Below are positions 41,104 to 49,760 of a DNA stretch of 64,000 nt, piece after piece. The position numbers and the translations under genes were made by a program. The DNA is from CAWBYL01 sp963793025 (GTDB lineage Bacteria; Actinomycetota; Acidimicrobiia; Acidimicrobiales; Acidimicrobilacustridaceae). The DNA is taken from positions 186,001 through 250,000 of the forward strand of contig CAWBYL010000006.1 of NCBI GenBank assembly GCA_963793025.1, read 5' to 3'. The first letter of the stretch is position 1, and the number at the start of each line of letters is the position of its first letter. Under the pieces are notes generated by a model. The model was not told the DNA's origin. It searched no databases and saw only the letters and a program-made list of their open reading frames with translations.

Positions 41104-43146
41104 ATGGCAGTCACTGAAGCCGGCCCGCTCGCCCTGCCCTCGGGCGACGGCCCCACCGACTACCGGCCGGCCGGCGTCTTCACGCGGCCCAAGGGCGGCC
41201 CCGGCTGGCGGTCGTGGCTCACCACGGTCGACCACAAGAAGATCGGCGTCATGTACGGGGCCACCGCCCTGGTGTTCCTGCTCATCGGCGGGTTCGAGGC
41301 GCTGCTGATCCGCATCCAGCTGTGGTCCCCCCGGGGCACGCTGCTCAGCGCCGACGCCTACAACCAGGTCTTCACCATGCACGGCACCACCATGGTGTTC
41401 CTCGTGGTGATGCCCATCGGCGCCGCCTTCGCCAACTACCTGATGCCGCTGCAGATCGGCGCCCGCGACGTCGCCTTCCCCCGGATCAACGCCTTCAGCT
41501 TCTGGATGTACCTGTTCGGTGGCGTGTTCCTGAACACCAGCTGGATCCTCGGCGGCGGCGCCGACGGCGGCTGGTTCAACTACGCCCCCAACAACGGCGT
41601 GATCTTCTCCCCGAGCCACGGCATCGACTTCTGGAACCTCGGCCTCATCATCACCGGCATCGCCTCGCTGACCGGCGCCGTCAACCTCATCGTCACGGTG
41701 CTCAACATGCGGGCCCCGGGCATGAGCCTCATGAAGATGCCGGTCTTCACCTGGATGACCCTCGTCACCCAGTTCCTGCTGCTCTTCGCCATCCCGGTCC
41801 TCACCGCCGCCCAGATCCTGTTGATGACCGACCGGTTGTTCGGCGCCAACTTCTTCAACGTGGCCAAGGGCGCCAACCCGTTGCTGTGGGAGCACCTGTT
41901 CTGGATCTTCGGGCATCCGGAGGTCTATCTGATGATCCTCCCGGCGTTCGGGCTGGTCTCGGAGATGTTGCCCACCTTCGCCCGCAAGCCGATCTTCGGC
42001 TACCCGTTCATCGTGTTCTCCGGCGTGGCCATCGGCTTCATGGGCTGGGGCGTGTGGGCCCACCACATGTTCGTGTCGGGCATCGGCCCGATCTCGGTCA
42101 CCACCTTCTCGCTCACCACGATGTTCATCGCCGTGCCCACGGGCGTGAAGATCCTCAACTGGACCGCCACCATGTGGGGCGGCAAGTTGCGCTTCACCAC
42201 GCCGATGCTGTTCTCCATCGGCCTGGTCACGATGTTCACCATCGGTGGCCTCTCCGGCGTCACCCACTCGGTGGCCCCCGCCGACACCCAGCAGACCGAC
42301 ACCTACTACATCGTCGCCCACTTCCACTACGTGCTCTTCGGCGGCGCCTTCTTCGGCTTCATGGGTGGCTTCTACTTCTACTGGCCGAAGGTCTTCGGCT
42401 ACATGCTGAACGAAAAGATCGGCAAGTCGAACTTCTGGCTGATGCTGCTCGGCTTCAACCTCACCTTCGCCCCCATGCACATCCTCGGCCTGCAGGGCAT
42501 GAGCCGACGGATCTACACCTACGACGCCGGCTACGGCTTCGAGCTGTGGAACAAGGTGGCCACCATCGGTGCGTTCACCCTGGCCAGCAGCGTGGCGCTG
42601 TTCATCTTCAACATCTTCTACAGCAAGAGGAAGGCCAAGTCGCTGCCTCCTCCCGGCGCCGACCCGTGGGACGCCCGCACCATCGAGTGGATGATCTCCT
42701 CGCCCCCGCCGGCCTACAACTTCGATCCGGTGCCCACCATCACCCGCGTCGACGACTTCTGGTACCGCAAGTACGGCGAGACCAAGGACGGCAAGCTCGT
42801 GCGCATCGCCGCCACCGAGGACGTCGTGCAGAAGCCCCACGACGGCAAGGGCGTCCATCTCCCGTCGCCGTCGTACTGGCCGATCGTCTCGGCCTTCGGC
42901 ATGCCGATCGTCGCCTACGGGCTCATCTTCAACCTCTGGCTGTGCCTGGTCGGCGGAATCGTCGTCGTCGGCAGCCTCTTCGCCTGGGTGCTCGAGCCGC
43001 CCGACGACCCCGATGCGGCCCACGAGGACCACGGCCCCGACGTCCACGCGTCGGGCGACGGGGAGACCACCCCCGACGACGCCGAACGAGCCGAACAGGA
43101 CACCGCCGTGATCGAGTCGGAGAAGGAGGCGGAGACCGTTGGCTGA
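41104..43146 (+). CDS. ctaD: Cytochrome c oxidase subunit I
   Basis: The catalytic subunit, 680 residues. All ligands are present: His93 (haem a), His271 with Tyr275 in GHPEVY, His320/321 (CuB), His406 and His408 in HFHYV. After the twelve-helix core, residues 560-680 add a C-terminal extension with two further helices and an acidic tail, as in some actinobacterial caa3 enzymes. The stop overlaps the next gene. It pumps protons while reducing oxygen in the plasma membrane. Confidence 0.97.
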   Translation: MAVTEAGPLALPSGDGPTDYRPAGVFTRPKGGPGWRSWLTTVDHKKIGVMYGATALVFLLIGGFEALLIRIQLWSPRGTLLSADAYNQVFTMHGTTMVFLVVMPIGAAFANYLMPLQIGARDVAFPRINAFSFWMYLFGGVFLNTSWILGGGADGGWFNYAPNNGVIFSPSHGIDFWNLGLIITGIASLTGAVNLIVTVLNMRAPGMSLMKMPVFTWMTLVTQFLLLFAIPVLTAAQILLMTDRLFGANFFNVAKGANPLLWEHLFWIFGHPEVYLMILPAFGLVSEMLPTFARKPIFGYPFIVFSGVAIGFMGWGVWAHHMFVSGIGPISVTTFSLTTMFIAVPTGVKILNWTATMWGGKLRFTTPMLFSIGLVTMFTIGGLSGVTHSVAPADTQQTDTYYIVAHFHYVLFGGAFFGFMGGFYFYWPKVFGYMLNEKIGKSNFWLMLLGFNLTFAPMHILGLQGMSRRIYTYDAGYGFELWNKVATIGAFTLASSVALFIFNIFYSKRKAKSLPPPGADPWDARTIEWMISSPPPAYNFDPVPTITRVDDFWYRKYGETKDGKLVRIAATEDVVQKPHDGKGVHLPSPSYWPIVSAFGMPIVAYGLIFNLWLCLVGGIVVVGSLFAWVLEPPDDPDAAHEDHGPDVHASGDGETTPDDAERAEQDTAVIESEKEAETVG

Positions 43147-43771
43147 GACCGTCATGGCCCACGAGTCGATCGCCGAGGCCGAGAAGCACCAGGCCAGCGC
43201 CCACATCGAGCACGACACCAACACCGGCATCTCCAACACCAAGTTGGCGATGTGGCTGTTCCTGGCGTCGGAGTGCCTCCTCTTCGGCGGCATCATCACC
43301 ACCTACCTGCTCTACAAGCACCCCCTCGAGGGCCCGACGCCGAGCGAGATCTACGACATCCCGTTCACGTCCACCTCGTCGTTCGTGCTGCTGATGAGCT
43401 CGCTCACCATGGTGCTGGCCGTGTCTGCCATCGAGCGGGGCGACCACCACCGCATGCGGGTCTGGCTCGGCGCCACCGCCCTGCTGGGCGCCACCTTCCT
43501 CGCCGGGCAGGTCTACGAGTTCACCGTGTTCGTGCGGGAGGGCCTCGGCTACACCACCAGCCGGTTCAGCTCCGCCTTCTACACGCTCACCGGCTTCCAC
43601 GGCGTGCACGTCACCGTCGGCATCATCATGTTGATGACGCTGGTGCTGCTCTCGCTGCGGGGCAAGCTGCCCGAGCACCGGTCCGAGACCGTTGAGATCG
43701 TCGGCCTCTACTGGCACTTCGTCGACGTGGTCTGGATCTTCATCTTCGCCGTCGTCTACCTGATCCCGTAG
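43139..43771 (+). CDS. ctaE: Cytochrome c oxidase subunit III
   Basis: 210 residues if translation starts at TTG 43139, overlapping ctaD by eight bases; ATG 43154 is the alternative start. The helices contain KLAMWLFLASECLLFGGIIT, SSFVLLMSSLTMVLAVSAIE, TGFHGVHVTVG and YWHFVDVVWIFIFAVVYLIP, the family hallmark. Intact and next to ctaF by 9 bases. Confidence 0.95.
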   Translation: MAETVMAHESIAEAEKHQASAHIEHDTNTGISNTKLAMWLFLASECLLFGGIITTYLLYKHPLEGPTPSEIYDIPFTSTSSFVLLMSSLTMVLAVSAIERGDHHRMRVWLGATALLGATFLAGQVYEFTVFVREGLGYTTSRFSSAFYTLTGFHGVHVTVGIIMLMTLVLLSLRGKLPEHRSETVEIVGLYWHFVDVVWIFIFAVVYLIP

Positions 43772-43780
43772 GAGCATCCG

Positions 43781-44137
43781 ATGGCCCTGACCTCTCACGA
43801 CGAGATCCCCACCGCCGTCCTCGACGGTGCGGTACGGGAGTACTCGCGCGACAAGATCTACGTGCTCACGGCGCTGTTCCTCGGCGCCATCACGGTCGTC
43901 GAGATCTGCACCTACGCGTTCCCGGACTTCCCCGCCTGGTCCGGCAACCTCGTGGTCGTCGTGCTCCTGGTGCTGATGCTGGTGAAGTTCTTCACCGTCG
44001 CCTACATCTTCATGCACCTGCGCTTCGACAAACCCATCCTCTCCTGGTTCTTCTACGGCGGGTTCATCCTGGCCATCGCCGTGTACGTGGCTGCCCTGTC
44101 GATGTTCCGGATCTGGTGGCCGGACTCCCACGGCTGA
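43781..44137 (+). CDS. ctaF: Cytochrome c oxidase subunit IV
   Basis: 118 residues with three transmembrane helices. The segment KFFTVAYIFMHLRFDKPILS matches the prokaryotic subunit IV family (COX4_pro). It follows ctaE by 9 bases and completes the oxidase subunit set. Confidence 0.88.
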   Translation: MALTSHDEIPTAVLDGAVREYSRDKIYVLTALFLGAITVVEICTYAFPDFPAWSGNLVVVVLLVLMLVKFFTVAYIFMHLRFDKPILSWFFYGGFILAIAVYVAALSMFRIWWPDSHG

Positions 44138-44181
44138 GCGGTTGATCCCGCCCTCGGGCGGAAGGTGAAGGTGCGATCTTG

Positions 44182-45096
44182 ATGTTGGCGAGCGCGATGC
44201 CCTCGTTCACCCCCCATTGGGAGGTGTGGGGGCTCATGCTCGCCATCGTCGGCGGCGGGTTGTACGTGGCCCGGGTCATCGGGCCCACGGTGCTGGAGCC
44301 GGGCGAGGTCGTGATCAGCCGGCGCCAGGCGACGGCGTTCTGGTCGGCAGTCATCACCATGACCGCCGTCACGGTCTGGCCTCTCCACGACATCGCTGAG
44401 GAGCGCCTCTACTCGGCGCACATGTTCCAGCACTTCGTGCTGACCCTCATCGTCCCGCCGCTGTTCCTGCTCTCCTGCCCTCGGTGGCTGGCCCAGCTGA
44501 TCGTCCGTTCCGACGGTCGCGTGTGGCGTGCCCTCTCGAGCCTGGCCCGGCCGATCTGGGCCTGGCTCATCTTCAACGTGCTCAACCTGGCCAGCCACAT
44601 CCCCTGGGTGGTGAACACCGCGGTGGCCGACGGGCCCTTCCACTACGGGCTGCACCTGGTGCTGTTCTCCACCGCCCTGCTCATGTGGGTGCCGATCTGC
44701 GGGCCGTGGCCCGAGCTGCGCCTCTCCCTGCCCGGCCAGATGGTCTACCTGTTCGCCCAGTCGATCCTGCCCACTGTGCCAGCGGCGTGGCTGTGGCTCT
44801 CGAGCAGCGTGGTCTACTCGGTCTACGACCAGCCCATCCGGCTGTGGGGGATCAGTGCCCTCGACGACCAGATCGCCGCGGGGATGATCATGAAGGTGCT
44901 CGAGGCGGCCTACGTGTGGACGATCATCGCCATCATGTTCTTCAGGTGGGCCGCCCGCCACCAGGAGGCCGAGCGCCAGGGGCTGTTCCTCTCCGAACGC
45001 GAGATCATGGAGTGGGAAGAGGGCGGGAAGGGCGGGCTCGGGGGATCCCCGATCGCCGATCCCGACGTCGTCGCGCCCACCCCGCCTCGCCGCTGA
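44182..45096 (+). CDS. ctaG: Oxidase assembly factor CtaG (caa3 type)
   Basis: 304 residues from ATG 44182, about seven helices. The conserved segments WPLHDIAEERLYSAHMFQHF, PPLFLLSCPRW and HIPWVVNTAV are those of the caa3_CtaG family, needed for copper loading of CtaD in Gram-positives. It ends the cta block and is convergent with the ABC exporter gene. Confidence 0.9.
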   Translation: MLASAMPSFTPHWEVWGLMLAIVGGGLYVARVIGPTVLEPGEVVISRRQATAFWSAVITMTAVTVWPLHDIAEERLYSAHMFQHFVLTLIVPPLFLLSCPRWLAQLIVRSDGRVWRALSSLARPIWAWLIFNVLNLASHIPWVVNTAVADGPFHYGLHLVLFSTALLMWVPICGPWPELRLSLPGQMVYLFAQSILPTVPAAWLWLSSSVVYSVYDQPIRLWGISALDDQIAAGMIMKVLEAAYVWTIIAIMFFRWAARHQEAERQGLFLSEREIMEWEEGGKGGLGGSPIADPDVVAPTPPRR

Positions 45097-45112
45097 CCCC
45101 CCGGCGGGGCGC

Positions 45113-46843
45113 TCACTCCCAGCGGAAGAAGCGGATGGCGGCCACGGGCAGGGCCACGGCCCACACCGCCAGCACGACCCATGACGCGCCGGCTGCCGGC
45201 GCCCCGTCGCGAAGCGTGGCCTGCATCACCTGGCTGAGCGCCCCGGCCGGCGTCGCCTTGCCGATGGCGGCGATGGCGCCCGGCATGTCGGCGAAGGGGA
45301 TGATCATCCCGCCGAGGAGCAGCAACACCAGGTAGAGCCCGTTGGTGACGGCGAGGTTCAGGGTGCCCCGGAGCGTGCCGGCCAGCAGCAGGCCGAGCCC
45401 GGCGAAGGCGGCGGTGCCGAGGACGATGGCCACCGGAGCGAGCGCCGGTTGCCCACCCGGGCTCCACCCGAGGAGCAGGGCGGCGGCCACCAGCACCACC
45501 ACCTGGACGACCTCGAGGACGAGGACCATGGCGATCTTGGCGGCGACCCACCGCGTGCGGCCGAGCGGCGTGGCCCCGAGGCGCTTCAGCACGCCGTACT
45601 GGCGCTCGAAGCCCGTGCCGATGCCGAGGCTGACCATGGCGCTCGACATCACGGCGAGGGCGAGGATGCCGGGGGCGAGGAAGTCGACGCCGTCGTCGAC
45701 CCCGTCGGGGAGGGGGAGGACGTCGACCAGCGAGAAGAACACCAGCAAGAGCAGGGGGATGCCGATGCTCACCAGCAGCTGCTCGCCCTGGCGCAGGCTG
45801 AGAGCCAGCTCGGCCCGGGTCTGGCCGACGAACGCCTTCACCGGCGTGACCGCCGGCGTCGACCCCGGGCCCGGCGCGCTCCCGGCCTCGGCCTCGTCGG
45901 GCGAGGCGACCTCGGCCGCGGTCTGGGTGAGGCGGAGGAACACGTCCTCGAGCGTCTGGCGACCGGCTCGGAGGTCGGCCAGGGGCAGGTCGTGCTCGGC
46001 CAGCCAGGCGGTGAGGCGGGCCACGGCGGCCGGGGTGGGCGCGGCCCCGACCCGGTACTCGCCCGGGCTCTCCTCGGTCACCGGGGCATCGAGCCACGTC
46101 GCCAGCGCGGCCACGTCGAGACCGGAGGGGGCCCCGAAGCGGACCTCGTCGGTCTGCCCGGCGCTCATGAGCTCGGTCGGGGTGCCGTCGGCGAGCAACC
46201 GGCCGTGGTCGATGATGACGACGCGGTCGGCCAGCTGCTCGGCCTCGTCGAGATCGTGGGTGGTGAGCACGACGGCCACGCCCTCCTCGCGCAGTTCGGC
46301 CACGATCTGGCGGATCAGCTGCCGACCCGAGGGGTCGATGCCGGCGGTGGGCTCGTCGAGGAAGGCCACCTCGGGCCGACCGACGAGAGCGAGGGCCAGC
46401 GAGAGGCGCTGCTGCTCGCCGCCGGACAGCTGGCGCCACGTCGAGCGGCGGCGATCGGCCAGGCCCACCCGCTCGAGCAGCTCGTCGGGATCGGCGGGGT
46501 CGTCGTAGTAGCTGGCGAACAGCCGGAGGACCTCGGGCGGCCGGATCGCGGTGTAGACGCCGCCGGACTGCAGCATCACCCCGATGTGCGGCACGAGGGC
46601 GGCGTGGTCGGCTCCGGGGTCGAGGCCGAGGACCCGAACCCTCCCGCGGTCGGGCGCCGGTAGCCCTCGAGGGTCTCCACCGTCGACGTCTTGCCGGCGC
46701 CGTTGGGGCCCAGCAGCGCGGTGATCCGGCCGCGGCTCGGCCCGGAACGACAGGTCGTCCACGGCCACGTGGTCGCCGTAGCGGACCACCAGGTCGTCGA
46801 CCTCGACCGCCGGCGCGCCGTCGGACGGGGCGGGGAAATGCAC
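45113..46843 (-). CDS. ABC-2 type exporter, ATPase fused to permease (two frameshifts as sequenced)
   Basis: About 577 residues. N-terminal ATPase: starts PAVEVDDLVVRYGDHVAVDD; the Walker A part (ITALLGPNGAGKTSTVETLE) is in another frame between compensating shifts near 46731 (extra base) and 46641 (missing base). Signature LSGGEQQRLSL and Walker B VAFLDEPTAG follow in the main frame. Residues after 300 form an ABC-2 membrane domain with six helices. ATPase and permease are usually separate, so the fusion is notable; drug or lipid export is a reasonable guess. Confidence 0.85.
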   Translation of the reverse strand: MHFPAPSDGAPAVEVDDLVVRYGDHVAVDDLSFRAEPRPDHRAAGPQRRRQDVDGGDPRGLPAPDRGRVRVLGLDPGADHAALVPHIGVMLQSGGVYTAIRPPEVLRLFASYYDDPADPDELLERVGLADRRRSTWRQLSGGEQQRLSLALALVGRPEVAFLDEPTAGIDPSGRQLIRQIVAELREEGVAVVLTTHDLDEAEQLADRVVIIDHGRLLADGTPTELMSAGQTDEVRFGAPSGLDVAALATWLDAPVTEESPGEYRVGAAPTPAAVARLTAWLAEHDLPLADLRAGRQTLEDVFLRLTQTAAEVASPDEAEAGSAPGPGSTPAVTPVKAFVGQTRAELALSLRQGEQLLVSIGIPLLLLVFFSLVDVLPLPDGVDDGVDFLAPGILALAVMSSAMVSLGIGTGFERQYGVLKRLGATPLGRTRWVAAKIAMVLVLEVVQVVVLVAAALLLGWSPGGQPALAPVAIVLGTAAFAGLGLLLAGTLRGTLNLAVTNGLYLVLLLLGGMIIPFADMPGAIAAIGKATPAGALSQVMQATLRDGAPAAGASWVVLAVWAVALPVAAIRFFRWE

Positions 46844-46868
46844 GAGCGGACGCTATCGGGCCGACGGC

Positions 46869-46874
46869 TACGGT
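46869..46874 (+). promoter_or_regulatory. -10 box of a leaderless serS transcript
   Basis: TACGGT lies 7 bases before GTG 46882 and has no ribosome site after it. It sits 26 bases from the start of the divergent ABC gene. Confidence 0.55.
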
Positions 46875-46881
46875 TCAGATC

Positions 46882-48168
46882 GTGATCGACGTCCGCCGGG
46901 TCCGTACCGACTTCGAGGCCGTGCGCGCCTCGCTCGCCCGCCGTGGTGACGGCACCGACGAGGTCGAGGAGCTCCATCGCCTCGACGCCCGTCTGCGCGA
47001 CGTGGCCGCCGAGCGTGACTCGCTGCGGGCCGAGATCAACGCCGTGTCCAAGGAGGTCGGTCAGCTCCGCCGCGACGGCGACATGGCCGGCGCCGAGGTG
47101 CGCCAGGCCGCCAGCCGGGAGCTGGGCGACCGGGAGAAGGCCCTCGCCGCCGAGGCCGATGCCCTGGGCGAGCCCGTGCACGACCTCCTCCTGCGGATCC
47201 CCAACCTCCCGTCGCCCGATGCCCCCGACGGCGCCGGGCCCGACGACAACCCCGTCGTGCGCGTGGTCGGGCCGGGGGACGATCCGACCGCTTGGCATCC
47301 CCACCAGCGGGTACCGCACTGGGAGACCGGGGCCGAGCTCGGCATCCTCGACCTCGAGCGGGGCGTGAAGATCTCCGGCTCGATGTTCACCATGCTGCGC
47401 AAGCAGGGGGCCACCCTCGGTCGGGCCCTGTGCCAGGCCGCCCTCGACCGCAACGCCGACGCCTTCGAAGAGGTGCGCCCGCCCAGCCTGGTCCTGTCCT
47501 CGACCCTCACCGCCACCGGGCAGCTGCCCAAGTTCGCCGACGACGCCTACCACCTCGAGCGGGACGACCTCTGGTGCATCCCCACCGCCGAGGTGCCGCT
47601 CACGTCCATCGCCAAGGACGAGATCCTCGACGAGGCCGACCTGCCCATGCGGCTGATGGCCTACTCGCCCTGCTTCCGGCGCGAGGCGGGCTCGGCCGGG
47701 CGTGACACCCGCGGGCTGCTGCGGGTCCACGAGTTCGACAAGGTCGAGCTCCTCGCCTACACCACGCCCGACCAGGCTCCGGCCATGCTCGACGAGATCC
47801 TCGCCCGAGCCGAAGGCCTCATCGCCGACCTGGGCCTCGCCTACCGGGTGCTCGACATCTGCACCGGCGACCTGGGCCAGTCCCACCACCGGTCCTTCGA
47901 CATCGAGGTCTACGCGCCCGGTGTCGACCAGTGGCTCGAGGTCTCGTCGGTGTCGTGGTTCAGCGACTACCAGGCCCGACGGGCCAACATCCGCTATCGG
48001 CCGGCCGACGTGAAGGGCACCGAGCACATCCACACCCTCAACGGCTCGGCCCTGGCCGTGCCCCGGGTGTGGGCCGCGGTGGTGGAGACCCATCGTCAGG
48101 CCGACGGCTCGGTGCAGATCCCCAAGGTGTTGTTGCCCTACTTCCGCGGCGCCACGGAGATCCGCTGA
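46882..48168 (+). CDS. serS: Seryl-tRNA synthetase
   Basis: 428 residues. The N-terminal coiled-coil arm (residues 30-100) is followed by the class II core: TAEVPLTS, motif 2 FRREAGSAG, CTGDLG and motif 3 HTLNGSALAVPR. Length is normal and no frameshift is seen. It charges tRNA-Ser (and, in organisms with selenocysteine, tRNA-Sec). Confidence 0.97.
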   Translation: MIDVRRVRTDFEAVRASLARRGDGTDEVEELHRLDARLRDVAAERDSLRAEINAVSKEVGQLRRDGDMAGAEVRQAASRELGDREKALAAEADALGEPVHDLLLRIPNLPSPDAPDGAGPDDNPVVRVVGPGDDPTAWHPHQRVPHWETGAELGILDLERGVKISGSMFTMLRKQGATLGRALCQAALDRNADAFEEVRPPSLVLSSTLTATGQLPKFADDAYHLERDDLWCIPTAEVPLTSIAKDEILDEADLPMRLMAYSPCFRREAGSAGRDTRGLLRVHEFDKVELLAYTTPDQAPAMLDEILARAEGLIADLGLAYRVLDICTGDLGQSHHRSFDIEVYAPGVDQWLEVSSVSWFSDYQARRANIRYRPADVKGTEHIHTLNGSALAVPRVWAAVVETHRQADGSVQIPKVLLPYFRGATEIR

Positions 48169-48171
48169 CCC

Positions 48172-48573
48172 GTGCGGCTCCCGCTCCGCCCGTTCGCCGT
48201 CGCCGTGGGCGGGATGCTCGGGAGTTGGGTCCGCTGGGGGCTCTCGGCTCGGTTCCCCGTCCACGGCGGCACCTTCCCGGTCACGACCCTCGTCGTCAAC
48301 GTTCTCGGCGCCTGCCTGCTCGGGGTGGTCCTCGTCCTCCTCCTCGACGGCCCGAGACCGCACACGCACTGGCACGCCCTGCTGGGCACGGGCGCGTTGG
48401 GGGCCTTCACCACCTTCTCCACCTTCATGGTCGAGACCGTGGAGCTGGTGCGCGTCGGGCACGCCGTGGTGGCGGTGACGTACCTGGTGCTCAGCACCGC
48501 GCTGGGGCTGGTCGGTGTCCTGGCCACGATGGCCGCCACCCGCCGCATGGTGCCGTGGGGCACCGCCTCGTGA
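48172..48573 (+). CDS. crcB: Fluoride channel FluC/CrcB, first subunit
   Basis: 133 residues, four helices, GTG start three bases after serS. FluC motifs: VGGMLGSWVRW, TTLVVNVLGACLLG and GALGAFTTFSTF. FluC dimers export fluoride; in species with two genes the subunits form heterodimers. The next gene is its partner. Confidence 0.9.
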   Translation: MRLPLRPFAVAVGGMLGSWVRWGLSARFPVHGGTFPVTTLVVNVLGACLLGVVLVLLLDGPRPHTHWHALLGTGALGAFTTFSTFMVETVELVRVGHAVVAVTYLVLSTALGLVGVLATMAATRRMVPWGTAS

Positions 48574-48941
48574 ACGGCCTCGTGGTGGTGGGCGTGGCCG
48601 GAGCGGTGGGCGCCGTGAGCCGCCACCTCCTCGACCTCGGTCTGCGCCGTCGCTTCCCGGAGGGCCCGTCGGTGGGCATCCTCGTCGCCAACATCGTCGG
48701 CTCGTTCGTGCTCGGCTGGTTCACCGGCTTCGCCGTCAGCCACACCGTGGACCCCGACGTCCGCCTCGCGGTGGCCGTCGGCTTCTGCGGCGGGCTCACC
48801 ACCTTCTCCACCTTCGTGGCCCAGCTGGCCGAGGAGATCGAGGGCGGGCGGCGCACCGTGGCCCTGCGGTGGGCGGCGGTGATGCTCGTCACCGGCCTGG
48901 TGGCGGCCGGGGTGGGCGTCGCCATCGGTCGCAGCTCGTGA
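48570..48941 (+). CDS. crcB: Fluoride channel FluC/CrcB, second subunit
   Basis: 123 residues, four helices, starting at GTG 48570 that overlaps the first subunit's stop by four bases. It has GAVGAVSRHLLD, LVANIVGSFVLGWF and GFCGGLTTFSTF with the conserved Asn and Phe-box residues. The tight overlap indicates an obligate heterodimer. Confidence 0.9.
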   Translation: MNGLVVVGVAGAVGAVSRHLLDLGLRRRFPEGPSVGILVANIVGSFVLGWFTGFAVSHTVDPDVRLAVAVGFCGGLTTFSTFVAQLAEEIEGGRRTVALRWAAVMLVTGLVAAGVGVAIGRSS

Positions 48942-48987
48942 GCGGCCCGACCTGGCATCGACGGTCACCGGCGGCTGGACTGGGGCG

Positions 48988-49641
48988 ATGAGCGAACCGT
49001 CCGCCCTCGACGAGGCCCGCCGCGCCTTCCAGGAAAGCGGGTTGCGGCGCCGCCACCTGGCCGAGGACCCGCTGGTGCAGTTCCAGCGTTGGTACGACGA
49101 CGTGCTCGCGGCCGGGGTCCACGAACCCCAGACCGTGGTCGTGTCCACCGTGGGCGAGGACGATCAGCCCTCGTCGCGCCACGTGCTGTTGAAGGGGCTC
49201 GACCACGGCTTCGTGTTCTTCACCAACTACGACAGCCAGAAGGGCCACGAGCTGGCGGCCCGGCCGAGAGCGTCGCTGTGCTTCCCTTGGGGGGTGCTCG
49301 GGCGCCAGGTTCGAGTGGCCGGCCCGGTGGAGCGGGTCACGCCCGAGGAGTCCGACGCCTACTTCGCCACCCGGCCCCGAGGCAGCCAGATCGGGGCGTT
49401 GGCGTCCGACCAGAGCGAGGTGATCGCCGACCGGGAGGCCCTGGAGGCTCGCTTCGCGGCCACCGAGGCCCGCTACGACGGAGTCGACGTGCCCCGCCCG
49501 GCGCACTGGGGCGGGTATCGGGTGCTCCCGACCACGATCGAGTTCTGGCAGGGCCAGCCTTCCCGCCTCCACGACCGCTTCCGCTACACCGCCGACCCCA
49601 CCACCCCCACCGGCTGGCGCATCGACCGCCTCAATCCCTGA
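48988..49641 (+). CDS. pdxH: Pyridoxamine 5'-phosphate oxidase
   Basis: PdxH makes pyridoxal phosphate with FMN. 217 residues containing SSRHVLLKGLDHGFVFFTNY (FMN and substrate site), FPWGVLGRQVRVAG, and the C-terminal GWRIDRLNP signature. Length is normal. It stands alone with a short gap on each side. Confidence 0.95.
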   Translation: MSEPSALDEARRAFQESGLRRRHLAEDPLVQFQRWYDDVLAAGVHEPQTVVVSTVGEDDQPSSRHVLLKGLDHGFVFFTNYDSQKGHELAARPRASLCFPWGVLGRQVRVAGPVERVTPEESDAYFATRPRGSQIGALASDQSEVIADREALEARFAATEARYDGVDVPRPAHWGGYRVLPTTIEFWQGQPSRLHDRFRYTADPTTPTGWRIDRLNP

Positions 49642-49650
49642 CCCCCGAAC

Positions 49651-49742
49651 GAGGGCCTACGGCGACGCCGGCGCGGTCTTTCGGCTGCGGAGCCGCCAGG
49701 CGGAGCAGCGGTGAGATGGAGGGCCTACGGCGAAGCCGGCGC
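49651..49742. repeat. 24-base direct repeat pair after pdxH
   Basis: Bases 49651-49674 and 49719-49742 share GAGGGCCTACGGCGA then GCCGGCGC, with one mismatch. Between and after them are short GC hairpins (CGGCTGCGGAGCCG). The pair lies in the 119-base gap between pdxH and the convergent F420 enzyme and looks like a dispersed intergenic repeat unit rather than coding DNA. Confidence 0.55.
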
Positions 49743-49760
49743 AGCTCCGCTGCGCAAACC

